A stretch of 64,000 nt of DNA from Gammaproteobacteria bacterium (GCA_021324305.1 JAJPJI010000008.1:1-64000), one strand, 5' to 3'. Counted from the stretch's first letter, positions 1-10,599 are shown. The notes: generated by a model not told the origin, from the sequence alone. Numbers and translations are program-made.

Positions 1-961
1 ATGCAGCAATTTCTGGCAGCAGATTTAATATCGCATCCGCCAGCATGCCTTCAAAACGCAAACTCAGGATGTGCGGCACGGTATGGGCTGGATCTACATT
101 CACACGCAAATTGGGAATCATCGCCAATTTTTGCAAAAATGCATCGCGTAATGTTTTAATCGTATTAATTTCACTGTGCATGACGTCGCGCGCAATCCGG
201 AAGGCTTCGCCCATGCCCGCAATTTGATGGGTAGCCAGTGTGCCGGAACGCATTCCCTGTTCGTGGCCTCCGCCATGAATCAGCGGCTCCACTCTCACTC
301 GCGGTTTTTTGCGCAGATACAAAGCGCCAATTCCCTTGGGACCAAACGTTTTATGCGCAGACAAGGACAATAAATCAACAGGCGTTTTCTGTAAATTTAT
401 CGCTGTCTTGCCGGTGGATTGTGCAGCATCGACATGAAACAGGATACCGTGCGACGATGTGATGCCAGCGACTGAATCTATGTCCTGTATGACCCCTGTT
501 TCATTGTTCACATGCATGATGGACACCAGAATCGTATCATTTCTGAGCGCTGCGTTGAGCTTATCCAAAGACAACATGCCATCCGGTTCAGGCGCCAGAT
601 AAGTCACTGAATAACCTTCCTTTTCCAGGTGCTGGCAAGTATCCAGCACCGCCTTGTGTTCGGTTTTCATCGTGATGATATGCCGGCCTTTGCGTTGATA
701 AAGATGTGCGGCGCCTTTTAATGCGAGATTGTCGGACTCCGTTGCACCTGACGTCCAGATAATTTCTCCTGGATCTGCGTGTATCAGCGCGGCGACCTGC
801 TCGCGTGCTGCTTCAACCATGCGCCTGGCCTCCTGGCCATAGACATGCTGTGAAGCCGGGTTTCCGTATATTCCAGCAGGCGTAAGACAGGCGAGCATTT
901 TCTCCGCCACACGAGGATCAACAGGTGTAGTGGCTGCATAATCAAGATAAATGGGTTTCAT
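1..961 (-). CDS. iscS: Cysteine desulfurase, IscS/NifS type (partial, C-terminus beyond window)
   Basis: PLP enzyme that takes sulfur from L-cysteine, leaving alanine and an enzyme persulfide that feeds Fe-S cluster assembly and tRNA thiolation in the cytosol. Read from the ATG at 961 the protein starts [18 protein letters not shown], the family's N-terminus. It continues through NNETG and [10 protein letters not shown] to [12 protein letters not shown], which holds the PLP-binding lysine. The frame stays open for 320 codons to base 1. The last roughly 50-80 residues, including the catalytic-cysteine loop, are therefore outside the window. It lies on the same strand as trmJ, as in the usual trmJ-iscR-iscS order, but no iscR is present between them and no clear ribosome-binding site precedes it. 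Another NifS-type desulfurase is possible. Confidence 0.88.
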   Translation of the reverse strand, partial: MKPIYLDYAATTPVDPRVAEKMLACLTPAGIYGNPASQHVYGQEARRMVEAAREQVAALIHADPGEIIWTSGATESDNLALKGAAHLYQRKGRHIITMKTEHKAVLDTCQHLEKEGYSVTYLAPEPDGMLSLDKLNAALRNDTILVSIMHVNNETGVIQDIDSVAGITSSHGILFHVDAAQSTGKTAINLQKTPVDLLSLSAHKTFGPKGIGALYLRKKPRVRVEPLIHGGGHEQGMRSGTLATHQIAGMGEAFRIARDVMHSEINTIKTLRDAFLQKLAMIPNLRVNVDPAHTVPHILSLRFEGMLADAILNLLPEIAA

Positions 962-1157
962 GCTGTGTCAATATTATTAATGTTATTCAGGATGAGTATC
1001 AAAATAGACAATATTATCGTATATGTCAAAGCGGCAGAAGGATAGACGGCTGCCTACGCTTGAGCTCGCGAGGTGCGTTTTTTGCGACGAAGCAATGGCG
1101 AGACGGTGATGAACGCTGGTCATCCGGGCACATGACGCATTCAGTAACACAAGACAT

Positions 1158-2666
1158 TCAGCTTAGCCTCTGCGGTACCTCTCGCAATCCGACTTGAATC
1201 GTTTGCGTCGCGGCTGCACCAGACTCGATGTATTCCGCATCCTGGTTGACACACCAGACATCATATTTGCGCTCGCCCGCAAGAATATTTTTCACGGTGA
1301 GCATCGCTGTCATCATGGCATGATCCTGATTGTTATACTTGTGCATGCCATTTCGGCCAACAAGAAATAGCGAAGGAAACTTTTCTTCCAGTTCCCGCTG
1401 GATTGTATGGAGATGGGTTTGGTAATTATTATCATACACAGGATAAGCCTTGGGTTGGCGTACCACACACCCATCGACAATATCCTCCCGTTTCGCAAGC
1501 CCTAATTTCACAACTTCATCGGATGCTTTCCGTATTAAACCGGAATCTGTTGCAGACCAGATTTTATCGTCCTTGAAACAAAAATATTCCATTCCGTAAC
1601 TGCACATTCCGTCTTCAGGTACCATCTGCGGTGACCAGGATTTGAAATTCTGTATGCGAGCAACATCCACATCCGCGTCATGGACATAAATCCAGTTATC
1701 CGAAAATTGATTCCTGTCCTTGAGAATCAACACAACAATCAAAAAGTCACGATATTGCAATTCTCGTGCTGCGTTCATCGCCGACAATGATATCGATGGA
1801 TATAAATAATCAAGCACCAGTTCACGCACAGGTGCTGATGAAACCAGATGGGTCGCTCTGATTTTTTTTATATTGCCATGACTATCCCTGGCATGAACTT
1901 CCCACTGCTTTTCATGCGCATGGTATTCACAATGAACGACTGTATTTCCCAAGATAACTTCTCCGCCCTTGAGCCTGATTTTTTCCGCACAAGCCTCCCA
2001 TAACATGCCTGGGCCCTTGCGCGGATAACGGAAGGAATCAATCAGGGTTTTGATGGACTGCTGGCGGTCTCGTCGCAGCCACTTTGGAAGAAGCGCGCTC
2101 GTGATTGCGGAAAGCAGTGATAAACCTTTAATACGCTGCGCTGCCCAGTCGGCAGAAATTTCCTCACAGGGCATGCCCCAGACTTTTTCCGTATAAGTCT
2201 TGAAGAAAATCTGAAACAGTCTTGCTCCAAAATGATTGGTGACCCAGTCAGAAAAACTCTTCACATTTTTGATGGGTGCCCATCGCGCCTTGAGGTAAGA
2301 CAATAAGCACATTGATGACTCTGTCAAACCAAGTTTGTACAGCGCTTCGAATGCTCTGAGAGGATAAGCAAAAAACTGTTGTCTGTATAAAATCCTGGAT
2401 GAACGCGGCCTCTCCAGCATGTCATCAGGCAGGATCTCGGACCAAAGCGCTTCAACCTCGCTGGCTTTGGAAAAAAAACGATGACCGCCGATATCAAAAC
2501 AATAGCCCTTGTAATTCACTGTCCTCGCGATACCGCCCACATAGACCGGATCAGCTTCAAATACGGTCACTGGAATATTTTCTTTGGCAAGAAGATAGGC
2601 GGCTGTCAGCCCGGCAGGCCCGGCACCGATGATTGCCACATGCGTTTGCATATTCATGAAATCCAT
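1158..2666 (-). CDS. NAD(P)/FAD-dependent oxidoreductase, UDP-galactopyranose mutase/protoporphyrinogen-oxidase-like
   Basis: A flavoprotein of about 500 residues. The N-terminal Rossmann motif [20 protein letters not shown] (residues 10-29) binds FAD, followed by GGIARTV and [10 protein letters not shown], typical of the amine-oxidase/UGM superfamily. Near the C-terminus [19 protein letters not shown] resembles the FAD-contacting end of UDP-galactopyranose mutases. No signal peptide, so cytosolic. It is divergent from a block of membrane glycosyltransferases, which suggests a nucleotide-sugar or lipid-linked-sugar substrate; the actual reaction is not shown by sequence. The longest start is 2666. 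ATG 2657, with a weak TGGA upstream, or ATG 2651 are as likely. Confidence 0.75.
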   Translation of the reverse strand: MDFMNMQTHVAIIGAGPAGLTAAYLLAKENIPVTVFEADPVYVGGIARTVNYKGYCFDIGGHRFFSKASEVEALWSEILPDDMLERPRSSRILYRQQFFAYPLRAFEALYKLGLTESSMCLLSYLKARWAPIKNVKSFSDWVTNHFGARLFQIFFKTYTEKVWGMPCEEISADWAAQRIKGLSLLSAITSALLPKWLRRDRQQSIKTLIDSFRYPRKGPGMLWEACAEKIRLKGGEVILGNTVVHCEYHAHEKQWEVHARDSHGNIKKIRATHLVSSAPVRELVLDYLYPSISLSAMNAARELQYRDFLIVVLILKDRNQFSDNWIYVHDADVDVARIQNFKSWSPQMVPEDGMCSYGMEYFCFKDDKIWSATDSGLIRKASDEVVKLGLAKREDIVDGCVVRQPKAYPVYDNNYQTHLHTIQRELEEKFPSLFLVGRNGMHKYNNQDHAMMTAMLTVKNILAGERKYDVWCVNQDAEYIESGAAATQTIQVGLREVPQRLS

Positions 2667-2762
2667 TTACAATCAGAATTGTTAACTTAAGGCCCGGCAG
2701 CCGTGTCTGAGACAAAAGCTTCCCGGCTGGAAATAGTAACATCATAAAGGAAATCATTCAAA

Positions 2763-4703
2763 ATGACAGGGCTAAAATCGCGCCGCTCCGGCATCAGCCG
2801 CTCTCTTTTTTATTCCTGCCTGCTCCTGATATCCATTTGTTATCTTGCTTATGAATATTATTACATTCCGCGCTGGTCGCTCGCAGCTGACGAATTTGTT
2901 TTTGCACGGCATATTTATGACTACACATTCCGCATTCCTTATCTGGATTTTGCGCCCTACAAAACCGTGCTGGGCTATTATCTGTTATCAATCCCGATGT
3001 TTTTTTCACATGCATTGCTAAAGCCGCTTTTTTACATCAAGGATGAAATCGCCATCATCAATGTTTTCTGCCTGGTGACGGGAGGCTATTGGGCATGCCG
3101 TTTTTATGATAAACGCGCCGTGTTACTTATCATCCTCGCTATTATCGCCAATCAGCTTTTTCTGGTCTATTCTTCCGAATTACGCGTTGACATGCTGACA
3201 AGCTGGTTTTGTCTATTTTCCGGCCTGGCTGTATTACAAAAGTATCTGCGTACCGGCGGCACGCTGCTTGGCATCGCTTTCCTGATTTCGCAAAAAACCA
3301 TCTGGTATCTTTTCGCCATCGATGGCGCTCTCATGATTTGCATGCTGCTGCCCGCTTCTTCCTATACATTGCGATCGCTATGGCATTTCAATCTCTTCAT
3401 GACCATAACTGTTGTCATTTACATCGTGATCTGGTCGATGGCCGTGCCTCCAGGCGAACTCGTGCATAATCTTTTCTATGAAGCCTATACTCAAGCCAGG
3501 ACCAGCTGGTATATGCATATATATTACTTCTCATGGATGACTCTTCTGCGCCATGGCCCTGTCTTGTTTCTTCTCTGGCCGGCCACTTTTCTGTCCCTGC
3601 TTCTACCCGCTGCCAGCCAGACTGCTGGCACTCATTCGGACAAGATATTCCAGCAGCGCGTTTTTGCTGCCAGTTTTTCCACAATCGCCCTGCTTCTGTT
3701 TATCAGCTACAAACAACCCTTTCCATACAATTTTGTATTTACCATACCGGCATTTTTTCTTTTATACAGCGATTTTATCTCCTGGCTGCTTGCGCTCAAG
3801 ACAAGAGCTGACGAAAACGCCGCTCCCGGCATTCATGCCTCATCCATTTCCTGCCTGATGTCGCTCTATACCGTGGGTATATTTTATTTCCTGAATCGAT
3901 ATGATTTCGATCTTCCATATTATGTTCTGGTATTTTTTCCTCTGGTTTTTGGATATCTGTTGCGTCCGGCAAAAAACAATCCGAGGATTCCACGCATTGC
4001 TTACAAGATGATATTTGTAATTTTTGTTTCTGGTGGAATTATTTATCCGCTCTATCAATCCATGCGTCTTAATACGTATATTCGCGGTGATTACCAGCAA
4101 GCCATGATCAAAATGAGTTCCGAATTGCTAGGCAGGGATGGAGAATTCATCGGCGGAATACCATTTATTTACTATAAAGAACAGCCTGTAGAAGGAGTCA
4201 GGAATCTGATCAGTCCGGCGATTGCCTATTTATTCAAGCCAAAGGCTTCCATCAAGCCTCTCTTGCTGCCTTCTTTGTATCTGGCTCCGGCGACACAAGA
4301 AGAAGTCCTGGCAAATTTTGATAAATCACCCGTTAAAGTGATTATCAATAATGTCAGAATGGCCAGCCTGCCGCCGGCTATCAAGGCATTTGTGGCTGAT
4401 AACTATCGTCATTTTTATGGCAGCATTTATCTATATGCTCCATCCATACAACCTCAGCAGCTGAGTTTTATTCTAAAATTTACGGCACGATACCGGATAA
4501 ATTCATCCGTGAACAGCCAGATAACGATAGATGGAAAAAACTTCAGACCGGGACAAATCATCAAACTGAACAAAGGCGACCATACCAATTGGTCCAGCCA
4601 CGCATATCACCTTGAACTGCAACCCGACGTGAATGTGGATACTAGCAATCCGAAATATCAGACAGATAACTTCCTCGACATGTTCAGATCCGTCGTTATC
4701 TGA
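2763..4703 (+). CDS. Multi-pass membrane glycosyltransferase-like protein (GT-C type), first tandem copy
   Basis: A 646-residue protein with about ten hydrophobic segments and a soluble C-terminal region (roughly residues 450-646). The first extracytoplasmic loop carries AADEFVFARHIYDY and then DFAPYKTVLGYYLL. Acidic residues just after the first membrane helix are the hallmark of GT-C glycosyltransferases (PMT/ArnT class), which move sugars from polyprenyl phosphate to an acceptor in the periplasm. The next gene is a clear paralogue sharing the DF-PYKTVLGYYLL block and the late YG/WGS-Y-YAP motif. Not recognised as a named enzyme; donor and acceptor are unknown. The start has AAGGA 11 bases upstream. 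It probably shares a divergent promoter region (2667-2762) with the flavoprotein gene. Confidence 0.72.
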   Translation: MTGLKSRRSGISRSLFYSCLLLISICYLAYEYYYIPRWSLAADEFVFARHIYDYTFRIPYLDFAPYKTVLGYYLLSIPMFFSHALLKPLFYIKDEIAIINVFCLVTGGYWACRFYDKRAVLLIILAIIANQLFLVYSSELRVDMLTSWFCLFSGLAVLQKYLRTGGTLLGIAFLISQKTIWYLFAIDGALMICMLLPASSYTLRSLWHFNLFMTITVVIYIVIWSMAVPPGELVHNLFYEAYTQARTSWYMHIYYFSWMTLLRHGPVLFLLWPATFLSLLLPAASQTAGTHSDKIFQQRVFAASFSTIALLLFISYKQPFPYNFVFTIPAFFLLYSDFISWLLALKTRADENAAPGIHASSISCLMSLYTVGIFYFLNRYDFDLPYYVLVFFPLVFGYLLRPAKNNPRIPRIAYKMIFVIFVSGGIIYPLYQSMRLNTYIRGDYQQAMIKMSSELLGRDGEFIGGIPFIYYKEQPVEGVRNLISPAIAYLFKPKASIKPLLLPSLYLAPATQEEVLANFDKSPVKVIINNVRMASLPPAIKAFVADNYRHFYGSIYLYAPSIQPQQLSFILKFTARYRINSSVNSQITIDGKNFRPGQIIKLNKGDHTNWSSHAYHLELQPDVNVDTSNPKYQTDNFLDMFRSVVI

Positions 4704-4802
4704 TCATTCCAGGATTTCATTCATCTGGACAGGGCTTTCCTATGCATATATTTTGCGCTATTCTCCCGATATCTTTATACATCATACAAAGGACATCGCG
4801 CC

Positions 4803-6701
4803 GTGCTGTCTATAAAAGGACAATCTCGATCCTTCATCTTGGTACTGACAGGACTTTGCCTGTTCTACCTTGGCTTTGAAATTTTTTACAATCAATATGC
4901 CATGCTTTCTGTCGACGAATTTTGGTTCGCTCATGTCGTTTATCAATATAAGGATGGGTTGCCTTACCGCGATTTTTCACCGTATAAGACTGTTCTGGGT
5001 TATTACCTCTTGCTGCTATCAATGTTGTCAACCCACGGTGTAATTCATACCTTGCTGACAACCAAAAATGCATTGACCATATTAAACACATGCATTTTAT
5101 TTTCTTCATCGTTATGGCTGACACGATTTTTTTCGCGTTCCGGCATTCTAGCCGGACTGGCATTGCTGGTGTCATCTGAAATTGTCTTGTCATACTCATC
5201 ACAAATTCGAGTTGATCTGCTTGGTTACTGGTTTTGTTTTTTTTCCCTGCTGTTACTGCTCGAAAAACGGTATTGGCTGGCAGGCGTGTTAATTGGCCTT
5301 GGCTTTGCAACAACACAAAAAGCCATCTGGTATATTTTTGCCAGCAACTGTGCACTCGGAGTGTACTGGCTTCTCAATAGTTACAAGTCAGACATTGCAA
5401 AAGGCAGTATTATATACAATCTTGTCTGTGCAATCGTCATCGGTTCATATCTGGCGTTTTGGGCATGGCTCTCCAGCTGGCATGGCGTTTTCGACAATGT
5501 ATTCCTTGAAGCATCCGCGATGTACAAGCTCGACTGGTACGACAGTGCCCGAAAATTATTCTGGGAGGCAATCACTCTTTACAATCCCTTGATATTTTTA
5601 TTGGCTCCAGTCACGCTCATCAGCGCTTTTGTCACGCATGATGATGATCATCACTATCAAAACAGGATGTTCGTACTAACCTATGCGCTTGTGATCCTGC
5701 TTTGCCTCATACCGTACAAACAGGTATTTCCGTATTACATGCAAGTCACCATTCCCGTATTTTTTGTGTTATATGCCGCGTTTTTCTCGTGGTTATTTGC
5801 CATCTTCACCCTGCAACGAACATTGCGCGTCATTGTAAGTAAATATTTTTTATGGACTTTTCTCACCCTTTACACAATGGCTGTCATTTATATTGTCGTC
5901 GATTTCTCGTTGCCGTTGCCTTATCTGCTCATTTGCCTGATCCCGATATCGCTCATCTGTTATGTCACCAATTATTCAACCCTTCAGCAGCAGCTTTCCT
6001 CGCTCCTGTTCAGCATCACCATCATTACTGTCATTTTTATTGGCCTGATTTATCCTTTCACACTTTTTCCCGCCAGAATTGCTTACATGAATGGCAATTA
6101 TCAAAAAGCGCACATCCGGGTAGTTAACAAATTGATTGAGGACGGAACTGATTATGTTGCGGGGATAGAACTGATTTACAACCGGACACAACCAATTGCG
6201 GGATTACGTCATTTGATGGGCCCCGCTATTGATTATCTGTACAAACCGACTCCCAAACTTCGGTCCGTCATGCTGGCTTCCCTGTATGAGGATCCCAGTG
6301 TGACCATGGATTCAGTCATTGCATCACTGCGAAATTCACCTGTCAAATTTTATGTAAATAATTATCGCATCATGGCCTTGCCGCGTAAGCTCAAAACTTA
6401 TCTTGCCTCACAGTATGAACATTTATGGGGCAGCGTTTATATTTACGCCCCGACTATTTCCCGCGGCACGCAATCCATTTCGATCAAATTTTCCGGCAAT
6501 TATCTTATTGAACCAAGATCAGCGGGCAACATCAGTTTAAATGGCAAACAATACGCGAACAACACGATTATTTACCTTCAAAAAGGTCAATACCTAACTA
6601 ACGCCAGCGGCGATTTCCGCTTGAAACTGGTTCCTGAAAAAATCACACCTTTGCTTGATCCGCATTTCCAGATGGATAATTATGATAAACTCATTTTTTG
6701 A
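4803..6701 (+). CDS. Multi-pass membrane glycosyltransferase-like protein (GT-C type), second tandem copy
   Basis: A 632-residue paralogue of the preceding gene with the same layout: first helix, LSVDEFWFAHVVYQY loop with the acidic pair, DFSPYKTVLGYYLL, many helices, then a soluble C-terminal region with WGSVYIYAPTI. The start is GTG at 4803, supported by AAGGA nine bases upstream; no ATG gives the conserved N-terminus. It follows the first copy by 99 bases and precedes a polyprenyl-phosphate-type GT-2, so donor synthesis and transfer appear genetically linked. Two diverged copies suggest two different acceptors or linkages rather than dosage. Confidence 0.72.
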   Translation: MLSIKGQSRSFILVLTGLCLFYLGFEIFYNQYAMLSVDEFWFAHVVYQYKDGLPYRDFSPYKTVLGYYLLLLSMLSTHGVIHTLLTTKNALTILNTCILFSSSLWLTRFFSRSGILAGLALLVSSEIVLSYSSQIRVDLLGYWFCFFSLLLLLEKRYWLAGVLIGLGFATTQKAIWYIFASNCALGVYWLLNSYKSDIAKGSIIYNLVCAIVIGSYLAFWAWLSSWHGVFDNVFLEASAMYKLDWYDSARKLFWEAITLYNPLIFLLAPVTLISAFVTHDDDHHYQNRMFVLTYALVILLCLIPYKQVFPYYMQVTIPVFFVLYAAFFSWLFAIFTLQRTLRVIVSKYFLWTFLTLYTMAVIYIVVDFSLPLPYLLICLIPISLICYVTNYSTLQQQLSSLLFSITIITVIFIGLIYPFTLFPARIAYMNGNYQKAHIRVVNKLIEDGTDYVAGIELIYNRTQPIAGLRHLMGPAIDYLYKPTPKLRSVMLASLYEDPSVTMDSVIASLRNSPVKFYVNNYRIMALPRKLKTYLASQYEHLWGSVYIYAPTISRGTQSISIKFSGNYLIEPRSAGNISLNGKQYANNTIIYLQKGQYLTNASGDFRLKLVPEKITPLLDPHFQMDNYDKLIF

Positions 6702-6817
6702 ATCGATGCAGGCTCGATAAGCAAGGCGGTCAAATCCTTGTCCAAGCCCTTGCCAACATTCCGAATTTTCGGCATGATTATTTTTCAATATCTTCAGACT
6801 TTCAAACAGGTTTGCCC

Positions 6818-7741
6818 ATGGCAAATTCACAGACAGCTGTACTGATTCCCTGCTATAACGAAAGCACCACACTGTCGCAAGTCATTCATGATTTCAAGCG
6901 CGCGCTCCCAGACGCTGTCATTTATGTCTACGATAACGGCTCAACGGATAACAGCGCGGCGATTGCCAAAGCATCCGGAGCCATAGTCAGGCACGTTTCC
7001 ATTCGCGGCAAAGGCCAGGTTGTACGTAGAATGTTTGCCGACATCGATGCGGATATCTATGTCATGGTTGACGGAGATGCTACGTATGACGCTGCCAGTG
7101 TGAATAAGGCCATAGATTTGCTGCTCAGGAATTCGCTGGATATGGTTGTCTGCACTCGCAACCCAATCGGTGACAAATCATTTCGCCCTGGCCACGCCCT
7201 GGGAAACAAATGGTTCACGCAAACAGTGAATTTTTTATTCGGCCACCAATTCAATGATATCTTTTCCGGATACAGGGTTTTCTCGCACCGTTTCGTGAAA
7301 TCATTCCCTGCCATCTCGCAGGGTTTTGAAATCGAAACGGAAATTACCATCCATGCACTCCAACTGGGTCTTCCGGCAGCCGAAATTGAAACACCGTACC
7401 AGGAGCGCCCCGCGGGTTCATCCAGCAAGCTGAATACCTTCAAGGATGGCTTGCGGATCTTGCGCACCATATTTTTACTGTTCTTGTATGTGCGCCCCAT
7501 GGCTTTTTTTGGAATTTTATTTATTGTTTTAATGTTTGCCTCATTAATTCTGGGAACACCTGTTATCGTTCATTTCATTCAAACCGGCTTGGTACCCAGG
7601 ATGCCAACAGCGCTATTGGCTGCATCGCTTGGAGTATTGGCGAGCCTGTCGCTGGCGTGCGGCATCATTCTGGACAGTGTCAGCAGGTCACGCCTGGAGA
7701 CTAAGCGCTGCTGGTATCTCATTGCCACCTCGGTACGCTGA
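6818..7741 (+). CDS. GT-2 glycosyltransferase with C-terminal membrane helices (polyprenyl-phosphate sugar synthase-like)
   Basis: A 307-residue GT-A fold enzyme. The N-terminus TAVLIPCYNES and the nucleotide-binding DNGSTDNS are followed by the metal-binding MVDGDATYD (DxD). It is probably an inverting transferase loading a sugar from a nucleotide donor onto undecaprenyl phosphate at the inner membrane, as GtrB/DPM1-type enzymes do. Two hydrophobic segments at about residues 220-285 anchor it. The ORF could open at a TTG (6698) overlapping the previous stop, but the extra 40 residues are unlike the family. ATG 6818 has AGG eight bases upstream and was chosen. It would supply donor for the GT-C proteins on both sides. 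Confidence 0.82.
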   Translation: MANSQTAVLIPCYNESTTLSQVIHDFKRALPDAVIYVYDNGSTDNSAAIAKASGAIVRHVSIRGKGQVVRRMFADIDADIYVMVDGDATYDAASVNKAIDLLLRNSLDMVVCTRNPIGDKSFRPGHALGNKWFTQTVNFLFGHQFNDIFSGYRVFSHRFVKSFPAISQGFEIETEITIHALQLGLPAAEIETPYQERPAGSSSKLNTFKDGLRILRTIFLLFLYVRPMAFFGILFIVLMFASLILGTPVIVHFIQTGLVPRMPTALLAASLGVLASLSLACGIILDSVSRSRLETKRCWYLIATSVR

Positions 7742-7746
7742 CCTTT

Positions 7747-9411
7747 ATGTCCATGATCAACCGGAACAATATTGGCAGCCATATCATGCTTCCGCTTTCC
7801 ATGCTGGTTTGCGGCTGGCTATCGGTCTGGTTTGGCAAAGAATTATGCTGGGACCTTGCTCATTATCACTACTATACTCCATTCGCATTTCTGCATTCCC
7901 GTCAGGGAATTGATTTCTGGCCAAACTCGTATATACACCAGTTCATCAATCCAACCATTGACTTACTCTCATACTTCCTGATCAACTCCTTTACCCCGCG
8001 TACGGCTGAATTTATTTTAGGCGCCCTCCATGGAATCAATTTATGGCTGGCGTTCCTGATCGCACGCCGCTATTTGCCTGCACGGACCAGCAACTGGCCA
8101 GGCGTGTTCAATATGAATACGCTTTTGGCGATATTTCTGGCGGCATTAGGTCTTTACGGTCCCACCGCCCTGCCAGGTATTGGCTCATTTCAGAATGATA
8201 ATCTTGTCAGCATTTTTGTTTTGGGATTTGTGCTGTTGCAGATAAGAGCGCTGGATGACTCTACTGTTATGCATAAATTACCTGTGAAGCCGTTACTGAT
8301 TTCCGGTTTCATCCTGGGACTGGGTTTTGGGTTGAAGCTCACTGCAGGGATTTATGTTGCAGGCGCAATTATTGCAACACTGATCCTGCCTGTCCCAGTT
8401 AATACACGATTAAAATGGCTGCTGCTCTGGGGATTTTCTACAGCCATTGGCATGTCACTTACCGCAGGCCACTGGATGTATCTCATGTGGCAACAACACC
8501 ACAATCCATTCTTTCCATTTTTTAATAGCATCTTTCATTCACCGGATTTTGTTTCCATCAACTGGCGTGACCAACGCTTTCTTCCTCAAGGCATCCTGCA
8601 AACGCTCTTCTTTCCGTTTTACTTTGCACTAGATGGACGTACGGCAGATGCACCCTTTCGTGATTTCCGCTTTCCGGTTGTCTTTGTCCTGTTTGTTTTG
8701 GCAGGCATACAATGGGCATGGATGAAACCCCGGCAAAAAGAGAATAGTCATCCACAGAACCGCGTGACGCACACCGTACAAGTCCAGCAATACTGGCTGT
8801 TCGCGTTTTTCATTTTTTCCTATCTGGTCTGGCAGTTCTATTTCTCTATCGCCCGTTATCTTGTTGTCCTCGAAATATTGTCGCCGCTAGTTATTTTTCT
8901 CCTGATCAGGCAAGTGATTAATAATATACATGTGCGTATAGTGTTACTGGTGACGATATTTTATTCGCTGATAATCTTACTATCACCTATTCCAATGGTA
9001 AGAGCACCCTGGTACGACACCAGCTTTTTTAATGTACGGCTGCCACAGTCTGTTTACTCCACGCCTAAAGCAACCGTACTGATCACTTACACAGCTTATG
9101 TAATGGACCAGAATCCGCGTCCGCAATCCTATCTGATCCCGTTTTTCCCTTCTCAATGGCATTTCATAGGCGTGCCTTTTTGGCACGAGCGATATTTGTC
9201 AGATCATGCTGTCAGCCAGCAAATCACATCACATCTGCATCACGCTGAAGGGAAAATTTATTTACTGTCATCTGACATGAATATGCCCGCGTTCTATCAG
9301 GCTGCGCAAAAATTTGGTCTGATCCCGGCAGGAAAATGTGAAAAAATTCTCAGCGACCGGCAAGCTGTCACACATCAAAATGTGCTATTGTGCGAAGTCA
9401 GGCAGCTTTGA
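7747..9411 (+). CDS. Multi-pass membrane protein, GT-C/GT87-like
   Basis: A 554-residue integral membrane protein with about ten hydrophobic segments. The first periplasmic loop has CWDLAHYHYYTPFAF and then a Q/N-rich FINPTIDL stretch. An Asp followed by HYHYY after the first helix resembles polyprenyl-phosphate-dependent mannosyl/glucosyltransferase-like families. It starts five bases after the upstream GT-2 stop, so the two are very likely co-transcribed, and the GT-2 probably makes its donor. It differs from the two tandem GT-C proteins upstream. Convergent with the next gene, with only 18 bases between stops. Function in surface glycan or glycolipid synthesis is inferred from context. Confidence 0.68.
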   Translation: MSMINRNNIGSHIMLPLSMLVCGWLSVWFGKELCWDLAHYHYYTPFAFLHSRQGIDFWPNSYIHQFINPTIDLLSYFLINSFTPRTAEFILGALHGINLWLAFLIARRYLPARTSNWPGVFNMNTLLAIFLAALGLYGPTALPGIGSFQNDNLVSIFVLGFVLLQIRALDDSTVMHKLPVKPLLISGFILGLGFGLKLTAGIYVAGAIIATLILPVPVNTRLKWLLLWGFSTAIGMSLTAGHWMYLMWQQHHNPFFPFFNSIFHSPDFVSINWRDQRFLPQGILQTLFFPFYFALDGRTADAPFRDFRFPVVFVLFVLAGIQWAWMKPRQKENSHPQNRVTHTVQVQQYWLFAFFIFSYLVWQFYFSIARYLVVLEILSPLVIFLLIRQVINNIHVRIVLLVTIFYSLIILLSPIPMVRAPWYDTSFFNVRLPQSVYSTPKATVLITYTAYVMDQNPRPQSYLIPFFPSQWHFIGVPFWHERYLSDHAVSQQITSHLHHAEGKIYLLSSDMNMPAFYQAAQKFGLIPAGKCEKILSDRQAVTHQNVLLCEVRQL

Positions 9412-9429
9412 TTATTCTGCTGCCGAGTA

Positions 9430-10599
9430 TCAGGCCGCTTCCTGCTTCCCAAAATGCATGTCGAGAAGACTCATGAAAAAACTTGCGAACATCAATTGCA
9501 TGCCAAGTATCAATACTGTAATTGAAGGAATAAGAATACGCATTGTATAGGCTGGAACAAGCGGACCAAAGGAATGTTGCTGCCAATAGATAAAAGAATA
9601 GCAGGATCCGGCAGCACCAGGAAGCAGCAAGCACAATCCAGCTGCCAGCCCATGCTCAAGCCTGATCCTTTTTAATATTCGCGGGAAATAATCCGGCGTG
9701 AAACTTGTTTTCATATGAAAGGCTGCAATACGCTTCGCGAAAAAAGCAAAGCAGACCGCTTGCAAACCTACTATCATGAACAATCCCCCAAATAACATCG
9801 TATGAATATCGAGATTCACATGACCGACCAGCAACGGACCCCTGATCAGCAAGGACATAAGCAATATTCCGGAAAATAAAAGAAACAGGCCAGGATAGAA
9901 GAAAAGCCATCGGGGGCTAAATAAGAGCAACAAACGCAAATGCCGCCAACCATCCCGCCAGGGACGCAAATGTGGCCGCCGGCTGCGGCCATCTGGATAT
10001 AATTGTGTAGGTACTTCAGTGATATTGAGTTTCTTCAAGGTAGCCTTCACCACCATCTCGCTTGCGAATTCCATGCCATCGCCTTGCAAATCCAGCTGCA
10101 AAAAGCTATCACGCCGGAATCCACGCAAGCCGCAATGAAAATCGCCAATGTCGCTTCTGAAGAACATTCTGCCTAGAAAAGATAATACCGGATTCCCAAT
10201 GTACCGATTCAAAAATGGCATTGCGCCATCAATAATCCCGCCCTTGAACCGGTTACCCATGACCAAATCATATCCATCCCTGAGCTTGATTAAAAAAGGC
10301 ATTAAATTCAGGAAATCATAGCTGTCATCTGCATCGCCCATGATGATATAGCGCCCGTTGGATTCCTGAATCCCGCTTTTTAAAGCAGCACCGTATCCGC
10401 GCTTCGCAACTGAAATCACTCTTGCACCAAGCGCGTGCGCAATCTCCCGGGAACCATCAACACTGCCATTATCAGCAATGAGAATCTCGCCATGCACCTG
10501 CTGGGTCTCGAGAAATTTCCTTGCTTTCTGGATACAGATCGCCAGTGTTTCCGATTCATTAAGGCAAGGCATTAGAATTGTCAACTCACATGATTCCAT
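9430..10599 (-). CDS. GT-2 glycosyltransferase with four C-terminal membrane helices
   Basis: A 389-residue protein. The GT-A domain (about residues 1-240) has LTILMPCLNES, ADNGSVDGS and the metal-binding MGDADDSYDF. It is followed by four predicted membrane helices (about 235-380). The layout matches dolichol/undecaprenyl-phosphate glucose synthase-like proteins that load a sugar onto a lipid carrier on the cytosolic face of the inner membrane. It starts 13 bases after the trmJ stop on the same strand, so trmJ and this gene probably form an operon even though their roles are unrelated. Confidence 0.8.
   Translation of the reverse strand: MESCELTILMPCLNESETLAICIQKARKFLETQQVHGEILIADNGSVDGSREIAHALGARVISVAKRGYGAALKSGIQESNGRYIIMGDADDSYDFLNLMPFLIKLRDGYDLVMGNRFKGGIIDGAMPFLNRYIGNPVLSFLGRMFFRSDIGDFHCGLRGFRRDSFLQLDLQGDGMEFASEMVVKATLKKLNITEVPTQLYPDGRSRRPHLRPWRDGWRHLRLLLLFSPRWLFFYPGLFLLFSGILLMSLLIRGPLLVGHVNLDIHTMLFGGLFMIVGLQAVCFAFFAKRIAAFHMKTSFTPDYFPRILKRIRLEHGLAAGLCLLLPGAAGSCYSFIYWQQHSFGPLVPAYTMRILIPSITVLILGMQLMFASFFMSLLDMHFGKQEAA

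Noticed and set aside
4834-5355. 173-codon minus-strand ORF within the second GT-C-like gene
   Set aside because: Antisense, no ribosome-binding site or recognisable domain.
6698-6817. TTG start extending the GT-2 gene by 40 residues
   Set aside because: The extension is unlike the family N-terminus; ATG 6818 gives the normal start and has AGG at good spacing.
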